From CAWACP01 sp963832965 (GTDB lineage Bacteria; Acidobacteriota; Terriglobia; Bryobacterales; Bryobacteraceae), in contig CAWHVW010000002.1 in NCBI GenBank assembly GCA_963832965.1, positions 744,001-808,000 on the forward strand: 64,000 bases of DNA, written 5' to 3'. The stretch's first letter is position 1; each line of letters starts with the position of its first letter. Positions 41,672 to 50,434 of this stretch are shown here, one piece after another. The notes below the pieces were generated by a model. That model was not told where the DNA came from. It saw only the letters and a program-made list of their open reading frames with translations, and searched no databases. Both the position numbers and the translations under genes were made by a program.

Positions 41672-43222
41672 CTACCTCTGCGCGCCCGGCGAATCCAGAA
41701 ACTCATACCGCGCCCGATGCGCATCCGGCGCGGCGGCGGACCCGTCTCCGCTCAGATGCATCACCTGATACTGGCTGCTCCCGTCGTACACCGGCCACTT
41801 CGGAAGCCCTTCGCCGTTGGGATCGCCGGTCTTCGCGAAATTGCTCCAATACGTCGCCATCAGATCGGAGAGCTTCGTATCCTCCGGTCTCCACGGCAGT
41901 TTCTTCGACGCCAGCGTCTCGAATACATACTCGATATCCGCCGAGTGGTAAGCCCCGCGCGACTCTCCTCCCGCTGCCGCCGGCGGCGCCTGATCGAATT
42001 CGTAGCGATACACGTATGATTGTCCGGTGGTATTGTGCATCTCAATCCACTTCCACGTCCCAAACGCGATGAACCGGTCCCCGGCCAGATCCCCCGCGGA
42101 TTGTTTCGCCTCATCGTCGTTCCCCGCCGGATACACCGCCAGCAGCGCGTCCGCCTTTTCGCCGTACACTTTGTGAACCCACTTCACGAAGTTCTTCGCC
42201 GTGGGCTTGTCTTTTTCGAAGATCTCCTCATAGCTTCCTTCATTGGCGTTCCATCCGGCCAGCAGCCTCACCGCGCTCTGCTTCCCGCTGTCGTAGATGG
42301 AAGAAACGCGCGCCGGCAAAAAGTATCCGTCGATATCCGGCCCAAAACGAAAGTGCGGTTTCAAGGATGCCTGCAGAATCTCGTCCGCCGGTTTGGCCCG
42401 CAGCTTTTCAAGGGAACCCGCGCCCGCCGATTTCGCAAACTCCGCGCCGGTCAGCTCCGCCAGAGCTCGCGGAGTGGCCTCCAGCCTCGAGCCAAAGAAA
42501 GCGCCGCTCTCGCCAATGGCCCGTTGGAACAGACCCTGCGCCAGCGGCGAAGCCATCAGCGCGCTCACCGACATGGAGCCGGCCGATTCACCGAAGATCG
42601 TCACGCTGCCCGCGTCTCCTCCGAAAGCCGGGATGTTCCGGTGCACCCATTCCAGCGCCGCCACCTGGTCGCGCAGCCCATAATTCCCCGACGTGTTGTG
42701 GTCGGACTCCCTGGTCAGTTCCGGATGGGCCAGAAAGCCGAAAACGCCCAGGCGGTAGTTCATGCTCACCACCACCACGCCCTTCCTCGCCAGTTCCTCG
42801 CCATCCTGCCGCGGTTCCGAAGACGCTCCCGCAATGAACCCTCCGCCGTGAAACCACACCATAACCGGCAGCCGCGCATCCACCGACGTCGCCGGCGTCC
42901 ACACGTTCACATACAGGCAGTCCTCGCTCCCGCCGGCGTCGCGGAAAACCATATCGTCGTAGATGTGGCCCTGCTCGCAGCGCGGCGCGAACTCCACCGC
43001 CTTCCGCACGCCAGTCCAACTCGCCACCGGCTGGGGCGGCTTCCAGCGCAACGCGCCCACCGGCGGCGCGGCGTAGGGAATGCCTTTGAAGATGCGAATC
43101 TTCGCATCCGCGCTGGCCGTGCCTTCCACCGTGCCCGCATCGATGCGCACCTGGTCGGCGGCCATGAGCGGAAGCGTCAGCGTCATGGCCATCCCCAGAA
43201 ACAACTCGTGGTGTTTCGTCAT
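41672..43222 (-). CDS. Type B carboxylesterase, secreted
   Basis: A 516-residue alpha/beta hydrolase with signal peptide (to about residue 22). Family features are intact: EDCLYVNVWTP (100-110), oxyanion HGGGF (125-129), nucleophile elbow GESAGS with Ser213, a Glu/Asp charge-relay residue in the middle region and a His in the last third (GAYHSADIEYVFE). It hydrolyses carboxylic esters; the natural substrate is unknown. AAGGA precedes the ATG at suitable spacing, in contrast with the many leaderless genes here. Confidence 0.93.
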   Translation of the reverse strand: MTKHHELFLGMAMTLTLPLMAADQVRIDAGTVEGTASADAKIRIFKGIPYAAPPVGALRWKPPQPVASWTGVRKAVEFAPRCEQGHIYDDMVFRDAGGSEDCLYVNVWTPATSVDARLPVMVWFHGGGFIAGASSEPRQDGEELARKGVVVVSMNYRLGVFGFLAHPELTRESDHNTSGNYGLRDQVAALEWVHRNIPAFGGDAGSVTIFGESAGSMSVSALMASPLAQGLFQRAIGESGAFFGSRLEATPRALAELTGAEFAKSAGAGSLEKLRAKPADEILQASLKPHFRFGPDIDGYFLPARVSSIYDSGKQSAVRLLAGWNANEGSYEEIFEKDKPTAKNFVKWVHKVYGEKADALLAVYPAGNDDEAKQSAGDLAGDRFIAFGTWKWIEMHNTTGQSYVYRYEFDQAPPAAAGGESRGAYHSADIEYVFETLASKKLPWRPEDTKLSDLMATYWSNFAKTGDPNGEGLPKWPVYDGSSQYQVMHLSGDGSAAAPDAHRARYEFLDSPGAQR

Positions 43223-43244
43223 CGGTTTTCCTTAACTTGTCCGT

Positions 43245-44393
43245 TCAGCGCGATCGCGCGCCCACCCATCCGCGAATCCGGCGATTGGCCGGTCCTTCCA
43301 CAAACTGGAACACTGCTATCGAAACCACCACCACGCCGATCAAATACGCCGCGACGGCGATGGCCAGCCGCAGCCCCGTCGGTCGCCACCAATAGCGGCT
43401 GAACCACCACAGCAGCGGTACGTGCAAAATATATAGCGAGTAGCTCGCATGCCCCAGCATCGACGCGATTCGCGTCGAAAGCATGCGGGCGGGAAATCCT
43501 CCGCCCAGTCCTAATCCAATCACCAGCGCCGCGCTCATCGGCCGCAGAGCGGCTTCCATCGTCGTCCACCCGGTCACCAGGCCAGGAAACGCAACCAGAA
43601 TTGCGCCGCCCGCCACCGCCGGGCAATACAGCCACCATCCCCGCCGCGCCATCCACGATCCGGACCGCGACACGCGCTCGTACACCCCGGCCGCGCCAAT
43701 CCCCAGCAGAAAATCGGCCATGTCCGTGAGCGGCTTCCAGAAATCCGGCACTCCCAGACGCGCCAGCAGCGGCGGCAGGGCCAGCGTAGCCGCCAGCGCC
43801 GCGGCCACCGTCAAAGCGCGTTTTTTCCGCAGGAAGAAGGCGAGAAGCGGAAAGCACAGGTAAAAGAAGAACTCGCATGAGAGCGACCACGCCGGCGTAT
43901 TCCAATGTACCGTGGCGCGCTCCGCCCAGCCCTGCAGCACGAAAACGTAGCTGGCGAACACCGCCGCCTTCTCCCCCGTGGATGCCTTTCCGGGAGTCGA
44001 AAGAAACTTGAGAATGAACGGCGAGACAATCAGCAGGCTCAGCAGATACGCCGGATACACCCGCGCGAAACGGCCCACGCCGTAGCGAATCAAATTCTCC
44101 CGGCTCCACCGGACGGAGCCATAACTGCGCGCCAGCACAAACCCGGACAAAACAAAAAACGTGCCCACCGCCAGATAGCCGCCGCGAACAATCTCATGCA
44201 GCCACACCGGCAGAGACGCCGCCCAGTTCTCCAGCATCATTCGTCTGCCGGTCAAATGATGAAACACCACCCACAGGGCCAGCAGAAAGCGCACGCCGGT
44301 CAGCGCGGGAAGCTGCCGCTGATCCACGGAGCCGGAACTCCGCCTGGTCGTGAACGCGGCGGGAACGGTAATCCATTGCTTCGCATTGTCCAA
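43245..44393 (-). CDS. Acyltransferase family 3 membrane protein
   Basis: A 382-residue protein with about ten TM helices. The acyltransferase-3 start block is clear (LPALTGVRFLLALWVVFHHLTG), with the catalytic-type His in the first helix, then GTFFVLSGFVLARSYG and RFARVYPAYLLSLL. Such proteins O-acetylate or O-acylate polysaccharides and lipids at the membrane. The longest start is TTG 44393. It is 23 bases upstream of the carboxylesterase gene on the same strand. Confidence 0.93.
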   Translation of the reverse strand: MDNAKQWITVPAAFTTRRSSGSVDQRQLPALTGVRFLLALWVVFHHLTGRRMMLENWAASLPVWLHEIVRGGYLAVGTFFVLSGFVLARSYGSVRWSRENLIRYGVGRFARVYPAYLLSLLIVSPFILKFLSTPGKASTGEKAAVFASYVFVLQGWAERATVHWNTPAWSLSCEFFFYLCFPLLAFFLRKKRALTVAAALAATLALPPLLARLGVPDFWKPLTDMADFLLGIGAAGVYERVSRSGSWMARRGWWLYCPAVAGGAILVAFPGLVTGWTTMEAALRPMSAALVIGLGLGGGFPARMLSTRIASMLGHASYSLYILHVPLLWWFSRYWWRPTGLRLAIAVAAYLIGVVVVSIAVFQFVEGPANRRIRGWVGARSR

Positions 44394-44455
44394 TAACGCG
44401 AGGCCGGCAGGTTGGGCGGTTAAACTGATCCTCCTATCTTATCGTCAGCGGCCCA

Positions 44456-44540
44456 GTGGGGCAGGGCCATGCCCTGCCATTGCCTGGATTTCCACTGACC
44501 CTGTACTACTGCACCCAGTGGGGCAGGGCCATGCCCTGCC
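44456..44540 (+). repeat. Two copies of repeat A (copies 9 and 10) with duplicated flank
   Basis: Exact copies at 44456-44478 and 44518-44540. Each is followed by a related flank (CAT..GCNTGGANTTCC), so a unit of about 62 bp has been duplicated. The 199-base gap between the minus-strand acyltransferase and HNH genes holds nothing else. Confidence 0.85.
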
Positions 44541-44592
44541 ATGAGCTGGACTTCCGTGTCAGTGTGGCAGGATTGCATCCTGCGGCCGATCT

Positions 44593-45060
44593 TCAATCGG
44601 CTTCCGCCCCCCGTCGCGCCCGCAACTCAGCCGTCTTCTTCCGATGGCACTTCAGGCAGAGCGTGCGGATGTTGGCCAGATCGCATTCCCCGCCGCCCTC
44701 GATAACCGGCACAATATGGTCGGCATCCCACAGGCTCCGCCGGCTGCCCGGCCGAATTCCATACTCCGCGAACTTCCGTATCCGCGCCGCACCGCGAAGC
44801 CGCCGCATGTGATGAAACTCAGCCACGCAATCCAGCCCGCACAGCGCGCAAACACCCTTGTCCCGCTCCAGCGTCTTTTCCCGCAAATATCCCGGATCGC
44901 TCCGCAGCTTCCACTCGTCAACGCACCAGTCGGAACAAAACGTGCGCCGGCCCTCCGGAACTTCCAGGTTGCACCAGCGGCACAGGCCGCGGCCATTCGG
45001 CCCCTTGGGCAGGTCCTCCCGGTCCATCCAGCCGCCGGGCATCGAACGTGTCGTACTCAT
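44593..45060 (-). CDS. HNH endonuclease with zinc-binding N-terminal domain
   Basis: A 155-residue protein. Paired cysteines CRWCNLEVPEGRRTFCSDWCVDEW form a zinc-binding module; CALCGLDCVAEFHH begins a second one; the HNH core reads LWDADHIVPVIEGGGECDLANIRTLCLKCHRKKT, with DADH, the Asn and the final His, plus CxxC for structural zinc. It nicks or cuts DNA in relatives; a restriction-like or defence role is possible but no partner is adjacent. ATG 45060 chosen over 45081. Confidence 0.9.
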   Translation of the reverse strand: MSTTRSMPGGWMDREDLPKGPNGRGLCRWCNLEVPEGRRTFCSDWCVDEWKLRSDPGYLREKTLERDKGVCALCGLDCVAEFHHMRRLRGAARIRKFAEYGIRPGSRRSLWDADHIVPVIEGGGECDLANIRTLCLKCHRKKTAELRARRGAEAD

Positions 45061-45119
45061 ATGGCGTCCAACTTGCCTCAAGTCATTTCCAAAGAGTTCC
45101 AGGCCCTTTTGGATGCGTT

Positions 45120-45599
45120 ATGTCTTCAATCAATTCCAGTATCGCCGCTGAGTCTCCCCGCGTTCCCGCCATGAAAGAACTACCTGCCATCCCACTCCCC
45201 ACGGAAAGAATTACCCTCCTGGCGATCGACCCCGGAAAGGAAGATTGCCAATCCCTGCTGGCTATCCTCGGTCCTGGCGACTGGCGCGTCCTGGGGGCTT
45301 CGTCTTTTCGGGAAGCCACCGCGCTGATGCATGAGAGTCTGCCTGATCTCATTCTTTGCGCGAAAGATCTGCCGGATGGCAGTTGGAAGGATATCTTTCG
45401 CGAGGCGGAGGGGCACACCGGCCGTCCCCCCGTCGTGGTGGTTTCCCGAAACCCCGACGAGTGCCTGTGGGCGGAAGTGCTCAGTCTGGGCGCTCACGAC
45501 ATGCTCCTGAAGCCCTTCGACAAGAGCGAAGTGTGCCGCATGGTGCGCTGGGCATGTCACCGTGAGAAAACTCCGAAGTCCGCCCCGGCCGCGGCCTGA
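45120..45599 (+). CDS. Degenerate response-regulator receiver protein
   Basis: A 159-residue single receiver-like domain: acidic start LLAIDPGKEDCQSLLAIL, a strand DLILCAKDLPDGSW where the usual phospho-acceptor Asp is replaced (C-A-K instead of C-D-L), VVVVSRN and LLKPFDKSEV (conserved Lys present). The family is CheY-like, but phosphorylation by the standard route is unlikely. ATG 45120 or ATG 45171. It precedes the potassium-channel gene by 36 bases. Confidence 0.75.
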   Translation: MSSINSSIAAESPRVPAMKELPAIPLPTERITLLAIDPGKEDCQSLLAILGPGDWRVLGASSFREATALMHESLPDLILCAKDLPDGSWKDIFREAEGHTGRPPVVVVSRNPDECLWAEVLSLGAHDMLLKPFDKSEVCRMVRWACHREKTPKSAPAAA

Positions 45600-45635
45600 G
45601 TTCGCGGCCCCTCCCGGCTGCTACCATCCTCAGAT

Positions 45636-46565
45636 ATGCAGCAGCCGTCCTTCGATCCCGGTTTAACCCAACAATTCAGCAACCCGCTTCGCCGCGCCAT
45701 CAACAAGGATGGCACCTTCAACGTGCATCGTCGTGGCGCTTCCTGGCGCGCCTTCCACCCCTGGCTCGCCCTCGTGAACATGTCGTGGACGGGGTTCGCG
45801 TCACTACTGGCCGTCTTGTGGCTGCTCGCCAACACCGGCTTCGCGTTCATTTACTTCAAGCTCGATCCCAGCGAGTTGCAGGGGGTTAGTTCCGTGGGCA
45901 CGCGGCCGCGTTTTCTCGATGATTTCTTTTTCAGCGCGCAGACCCTCACTACCGTCGGCTACGGTGGCATCGTGCCGCGCGGGATCACCGCGAACTTCGT
46001 GGCCAGCACGGAAGCCCTCCTCGGTCTGATGGCCTTCTCCGTCTGCACCGGCCTGTTGCTTGCGCGTGTGTCGCGTCCGTCGGCCCGGATCGCCTTCAGC
46101 CCCAACGCCCTCATTGCGCCCTATCAGAACGGCTCAAGCGTGCAGTTCCGCATCGTCAACGAGCGCCGCAATAACCTGATGGAGCTGGAAGCGCGGCTTC
46201 TGCTGATGACCGTCGAACGGGGTAATGGCGTTCCCCAACGGCGCTATGACATCCTGAATCTCGAGCGCAAAGGCGTCATTTTCTTCCCGCTCACCTGGAC
46301 CATCGTTCACCCCATCGAAGAGAGCAGCCCCTTGTTCGGCAAAACCGCCGCCGACCTCGAGCGCCTGCAGGCCGAGCTGCTCATCCTCATCAAAGGCTTC
46401 GACGACACCTTCAGCCAGACCGTCAATGCGCGTTACTCTTACCGCTATGACGAGATCGTCTGGAACGCCCGCTTCGCTCCCGCCTTCCACATTGATGATG
46501 AGGGCGACATGATCCTCGACCTCGAACGCGTGGGCGCCATCGCCGGTGATGCCAGTCAAACATGA
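45636..46565 (+). CDS. KirBac-type inward-rectifier potassium channel
   Basis: A 309-residue prokaryotic Kir channel. After a slide-helix region come TM1 (about 50-75), the pore loop with the selectivity filter TVGYG (106-110), TM2 (about 120-145) and the cytoplasmic beta-sandwich (RIAFSPNALIAPYQNGSSVQFRIVNERRNN in parts; PLTWTIVHPIEESSPLFGKT). It would conduct potassium into the cell. Its stop overlaps the FliB-like gene start by four bases. Confidence 0.95.
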   Translation: MQQPSFDPGLTQQFSNPLRRAINKDGTFNVHRRGASWRAFHPWLALVNMSWTGFASLLAVLWLLANTGFAFIYFKLDPSELQGVSSVGTRPRFLDDFFFSAQTLTTVGYGGIVPRGITANFVASTEALLGLMAFSVCTGLLLARVSRPSARIAFSPNALIAPYQNGSSVQFRIVNERRNNLMELEARLLLMTVERGNGVPQRRYDILNLERKGVIFFPLTWTIVHPIEESSPLFGKTAADLERLQAELLILIKGFDDTFSQTVNARYSYRYDEIVWNARFAPAFHIDDEGDMILDLERVGAIAGDASQT

Positions 46566-47752
46566 TACCGGCGAAACTCCTCCAGCCGCGTTATTTCGAC
46601 GCGTTCCACTGCCTCGGCGCCGCGTGCGAGGATACCTGCTGCATCGGCTGGATCGTCCACGTGGACAAGCCCACGTACCAGCGATACCAAACATGCGCCA
46701 ACCCGGATCTCGCGGCTTCTCTGAACCGCCTCATTACCATCAACGAGAAAAGCCTCAATGAAGACGACTACGCCAGAATCACTCTGAACGGAGTAACGTG
46801 TCCCTTCCTGTCAGAGCGCCTTTGTTCCATCCAGCAGCAGTTGGGTGAGGAATACCTGCCCAAAATGTGCGCCACTTACCCACGCAACCGGAGCGCCGTG
46901 GACGATGTGGTGCAACAATCCCTGGACTTATCCTGTCCCGAAGCGGCGCGGCTCGCGCTCCTCAATCCCGCGCCGATTGAGTTTGACGAAATCGCGTACA
47001 CGGATGGCTCCATTCGCCCCGGCAATATTCCCGCGCTGGCGGCGTCTGTCGATCCGCAACCTCCGTTTCGCGAAGTTCAGCTCCGCGTCATCGCGCTGCT
47101 GCAGAACCGCTCGTACCCCGTATGGAAACGCCTGTTCCTGCTGGGATCCCTGTGCGAAGAACTGCAAGGGGACACGAACGCCCCGGACGCCGACGCCGTA
47201 ACGCAGCTTGAGGCGGTCCTCGAACTCATCGTCGCCCGCATCGGCGCGGATCACAATCCGCGGCGTTTCCTCGAATGCTATCAGGAGTTCATGAGCGCGC
47301 TCCGATGGACCGCGCAATCCACCATGGACCAGATCGCGGCCCGCTACGCCGAAGCGTACTCGCAATACTACGTTCCGTTCATGAGCCGCCACGAATACAT
47401 CCTGGAGCACTACCTGGTCAACTACGTCTGCAAAACTCTGTTCCCGTACGGCCTGCCGGAAAGCAACGCCAGGCTTCGCAACCAGCGCGTCCCATCGCTC
47501 ATCCGCGCTCAATATATGTTGATGGCCGCCTGCTTCGCCATCATCAGAACCCTGCTGATCGGTATGGCCGGCTTCCACAAGTCGGCGTTCGGAACGGACC
47601 AGGTCATCAAGCTGGTGCAATCCTGCACAAAAACCTTCGAGCACAGCACCACCTTTCCGGGGCGGGCAATCGAGATGCTCGCGGGCAACGGCATGACCAC
47701 CCCGGCAAGCCTCAGCGTCCTTTATCAATCGCAATCCGAACCGCGACGGTGA
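46562..47752 (+). CDS. FliB-like (flagellin lysine N-methylase family) protein
   Basis: A 396-residue protein matching the FliB family at the N-terminus: LQPRYFDAFHCLGAACEDTCCIGW, then CPFLSERLCSIQQQLGEEYLPKMCATYPR, a cysteine-rich arrangement suggesting an iron-sulfur cluster. FliB methylates flagellin lysines in Salmonella, but no flagellar gene lies in this window. The gene is coupled to the KirBac gene (ATGA overlap). Its last codons (NPRR, then stop) lie inside repeat B at 47738-47760, which supplies the stop codon. Confidence 0.85.
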   Translation: MIPAKLLQPRYFDAFHCLGAACEDTCCIGWIVHVDKPTYQRYQTCANPDLAASLNRLITINEKSLNEDDYARITLNGVTCPFLSERLCSIQQQLGEEYLPKMCATYPRNRSAVDDVVQQSLDLSCPEAARLALLNPAPIEFDEIAYTDGSIRPGNIPALAASVDPQPPFREVQLRVIALLQNRSYPVWKRLFLLGSLCEELQGDTNAPDADAVTQLEAVLELIVARIGADHNPRRFLECYQEFMSALRWTAQSTMDQIAARYAEAYSQYYVPFMSRHEYILEHYLVNYVCKTLFPYGLPESNARLRNQRVPSLIRAQYMLMAACFAIIRTLLIGMAGFHKSAFGTDQVIKLVQSCTKTFEHSTTFPGRAIEMLAGNGMTTPASLSVLYQSQSEPRR

Positions 47753-47760
47753 CGGAGCGG
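47738..47760 (+). repeat. Dispersed repeat B, exact copy ending a CDS
   Basis: An exact repeat B copy that provides the final codons and stop of the FliB-like gene and abuts the end of the convergent membrane-protein gene. Confidence 0.8.
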
Positions 47761-48717
47761 CTAAAGATGTCCGGAGCGGCAACGCCGCCCCGCGATGAAG
47801 AGAAGAACAATCAGCCCCAGCGCAAACACCGCATTCCCAACTCGCGTGACCACTCCAGCAGGCCCCGCCGCCGGCGTCTGCACAAACGCGTGCCAGGCAT
47901 AAGCGAGCGCGGCCCCGCCGGCCAGCGCCAGGCGGTCGGCAGCTCCCCACGATTCGCGATGGGACCAGTGGATCACGGCGGCGATGACAACCAGATCGAG
48001 CACCAGGTAAGCCCCCACCGCCAGCCATCCCCACCCGCTCGGAATCAACAGGAAAGCGGATCCGGCGGCCAGCGCCCCGGCGCCCAGAAGCCAGGGGCTG
48101 GGAACGTTGCCGGGCGTTTTTCCGGCAACCGTCGCGGGCAATCGAAACGCGACGAGAATGGTAGCGACACAAGCAACCGCGGCAACGGCAAACTGAAGCC
48201 TGGAAGCAACGAAGCGATCCTGACGAAGTCCAATCAGCGTGGAAGCAACCGCGCCCAGAACAAAAAGCAAGCAGGTCACGGCGAGCCCCACGCGTCCGAG
48301 CCACGGTGTGGTAGCTCGCGCCGGAACCAGCGCCTCCACCAGCGCAATCGAAGTGGAGATACTCCAAACGGTGTGCAGCGTCAGCACAAAGACGGTCCAC
48401 CACGCCCCCATCCCCAGCGCGGGAATATAAGCATGGTTCAAGAGTCCGAGATTCAAATGCAGATAGTTGGGGTTGAACAGCGTCTGGGTGGTAAATGCTT
48501 CTTCGAAAATCGCGTAAGCCAGGCCCAGACCGAAAATAGTGGGCCAGCCGCGCCCGGTCCGCCGCACGACCTCGCGAATCAGCAACGCGCCGCCGCCGTA
48601 CATCGGCGCCAGAACCACCAGGGCCCCCAGCAGCGTGATGGGCAGATCGCCCAGCAGATACTCGGCAACCAGCGGAGCCAGAAAGAACAATCCGATTGCA
48701 GGCAGGATTCGTCGCAT
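47761..48717 (-). CDS. Polytopic membrane protein, unknown
   Basis: A protein of about 318 residues from ATG 48717 with roughly nine TM helices (first LPAIGLFFLAPLVAEYLL). A conserved-looking FEEAFTTQTLFNP after helix 3 carries paired glutamates, faintly like CPBP-type membrane proteases, but the second motif is not obvious. The longest frame begins at 48762. Function unknown. Confidence 0.65.
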   Translation of the reverse strand: MRRILPAIGLFFLAPLVAEYLLGDLPITLLGALVVLAPMYGGGALLIREVVRRTGRGWPTIFGLGLAYAIFEEAFTTQTLFNPNYLHLNLGLLNHAYIPALGMGAWWTVFVLTLHTVWSISTSIALVEALVPARATTPWLGRVGLAVTCLLFVLGAVASTLIGLRQDRFVASRLQFAVAAVACVATILVAFRLPATVAGKTPGNVPSPWLLGAGALAAGSAFLLIPSGWGWLAVGAYLVLDLVVIAAVIHWSHRESWGAADRLALAGGAALAYAWHAFVQTPAAGPAGVVTRVGNAVFALGLIVLLFIAGRRCRSGHL

Positions 48718-48781
48718 GAAGGAGAGGTGGCAGGCCCCTCGGTCGATCTTATCGCATCTCACCGGAAAGAACCCTGCGATC

Positions 48782-50434
48782 TCACCAGTGCGCGGGAATC
48801 TGTGGGATCGGCTGCTCCCGCAGCCCCACAGTGCGGCTCAACAGGAAGCTCCGTGCCGTGGAATATCGGACAAGTTGATGGGTTGCTTCCACGTTCCCGG
48901 CAGCGTCGGCCCAGGCACTCGGGATGTAGAAGTCGCTGTCCGGCCGCGCGCGCACGAGCGCCGCAAGATCACCGGGTGCGCGCATAAGGATAGTAGTCCC
49001 GATGGGCGCCGGAGAGTCTTGTCCCCACTCCCGCAGTCGCCGCTGAAACTCGGGTTCCAAATCCGGCAGCGCCGCAAACTGCGCAGTCGTCAGGACGACG
49101 CCAAGAAACGCATACGATGGCGCAAAGCGCGGGAGAAAACCGTCAGGGTCCAGAAAACAGTAACGGACATGCGGCAACGGGATGGTCGAGCTGTAAAATT
49201 GATCGTCAGTCTGCACCGAAATGAGCTCCGCGTCACGGTGCAGGTCGTAGTAGGCACGCATTGCCCTGGCGCCATCGAGAGGAGTCGCCGCCCAGCGCAG
49301 AGACCAAGGCTCCCCACCTGAAGTAGCCTTTACCAGGAACAAGGCGGCCAGCACGCAGCCCACAATGGCGGCACGGCGATCAAGGAAACGCGGCACGTAC
49401 AGGGCGCCCACGATACACAGCGAAGGAAGCAGTAGCACGACATAGGGCAGGTTTCTCGTCTGAAATGCACAAATCGCCGCGACCGTGACCGATGCCCAGC
49501 AAACTGAGAGAAGCGCTTCGGGCTGCTGCCGGATTGTCCGTCTGAATCGCAGCACGCCGGCAAATCCCAGAACTGCAAGTACCGCCAAAACAGGGTCGAT
49601 CTCGACAAGACGGCCTACGTAGTTAAAGATCGAGATGTCAAAAGCGCCATGGGCCCGCGGGTGAAGGCCGACGCCAAGGAGCTCGTATCGAACATAGTCG
49701 GCCCAGAACCACTGCGGGTAAACAGCCGCTTCGTAGATGTGCCACGGAGCAGCGACCAAAGTAGCCCAAAGCGCGACCTCACCCATCCGTAAAGGGCGGG
49801 GTCGCTTGGCCCCGGCGACGAAAAGCCAGTAGAGCAACAAGGCGGCGAAGGGAAGAACACCCGCTACGTTCTTGGAAAGGATAGACGCACCGCCAAAGAC
49901 TCCACAGGCGATTCGGATTCGCCGATTGTCGAGTCGCGGGTCAAATGCTACCCCGGCGAGGGCGAGGGCAGCGAAGGAACTGCAAAGCACGTCCGTGTAG
50001 CACAGCCTCGAGAAAGCCTGCCACAAGGGACTCAGCAGGAGGATTCCGGCGCCCAGTATCCCCTCTGCCACGGAGCGGGCTCGCGCGATCCACGCGAATA
50101 CGGCCGCCGCCCCTGCCGCACCCAGGATCAACGCAGGCAGGCGAACGGCGAACAGGCTCAACCCAAACAGACGGATCGCCCGTGCTGCAAGCCACATCAG
50201 GAGCGGCGGTTTCTGCGGGAACACGCGGCCCGTCAACTTGGGCGTCAGCCAGTCGTGACCCTGACTCATATGTATGGCGGAGTTGACATAGACTGATTCG
50301 TCCTGAGCACGCACCCGCGCGATTGGATCCGACCAGGGAGAGGCGATACCGGCTCTGTCGATATTCCAGCCCAATACAACAAGACCGGTAACGAAAACGA
50401 AGGCGGTCAAAATGGCTATTCTGGAAAAAAGCAA
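48782..50434 (-). CDS. ArnT-like GT-C glycosyltransferase (family 39 type)
   Basis: A 550-residue membrane protein with about 12 TM helices. The N-terminal periplasmic loop has the GT39 pattern DESVYVNSAIHMSQGHDWLTPKLTGRVFPQKPPLLMWL, with acidic residues at the expected catalytic place and KPPLLMWL typical of ArnT-like enzymes. It would transfer sugar from a polyprenyl-phosphate donor. Codon choice is less GC-biased than most neighbours, hinting at acquisition. Start is TTG at 50432-50434. Confidence 0.85.
   Translation of the reverse strand: MLFSRIAILTAFVFVTGLVVLGWNIDRAGIASPWSDPIARVRAQDESVYVNSAIHMSQGHDWLTPKLTGRVFPQKPPLLMWLAARAIRLFGLSLFAVRLPALILGAAGAAAVFAWIARARSVAEGILGAGILLLSPLWQAFSRLCYTDVLCSSFAALALAGVAFDPRLDNRRIRIACGVFGGASILSKNVAGVLPFAALLLYWLFVAGAKRPRPLRMGEVALWATLVAAPWHIYEAAVYPQWFWADYVRYELLGVGLHPRAHGAFDISIFNYVGRLVEIDPVLAVLAVLGFAGVLRFRRTIRQQPEALLSVCWASVTVAAICAFQTRNLPYVVLLLPSLCIVGALYVPRFLDRRAAIVGCVLAALFLVKATSGGEPWSLRWAATPLDGARAMRAYYDLHRDAELISVQTDDQFYSSTIPLPHVRYCFLDPDGFLPRFAPSYAFLGVVLTTAQFAALPDLEPEFQRRLREWGQDSPAPIGTTILMRAPGDLAALVRARPDSDFYIPSAWADAAGNVEATHQLVRYSTARSFLLSRTVGLREQPIPQIPAHW

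Noticed and set aside
42020..43402. 460-codon plus-strand frame opposite the carboxylesterase.
   Set aside because: The esterase frame has all family motifs; this one is Arg/His/Pro-rich noise.
44593..45060. HNH gene as part of a homing element or intron.
   Set aside because: No split host gene, intron structure or intein motifs surround it.
47501..47760. Flagellar locus implied by the FliB-like protein.
   Set aside because: No flagellin or other flagellar gene is present in the window.
46928..48403. 491-codon minus-strand open frame across the FliB-like and membrane-protein genes.
   Set aside because: No motif, spans two convergent real genes, and composition is that of a shadow frame.
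47275..48987. 570-codon plus-strand open frame overlapping the FliB end and the membrane-protein gene.
   Set aside because: Highly charged, Gln/Arg-rich translation typical of antisense GC-rich DNA; it runs across two well-supported genes and a repeat.
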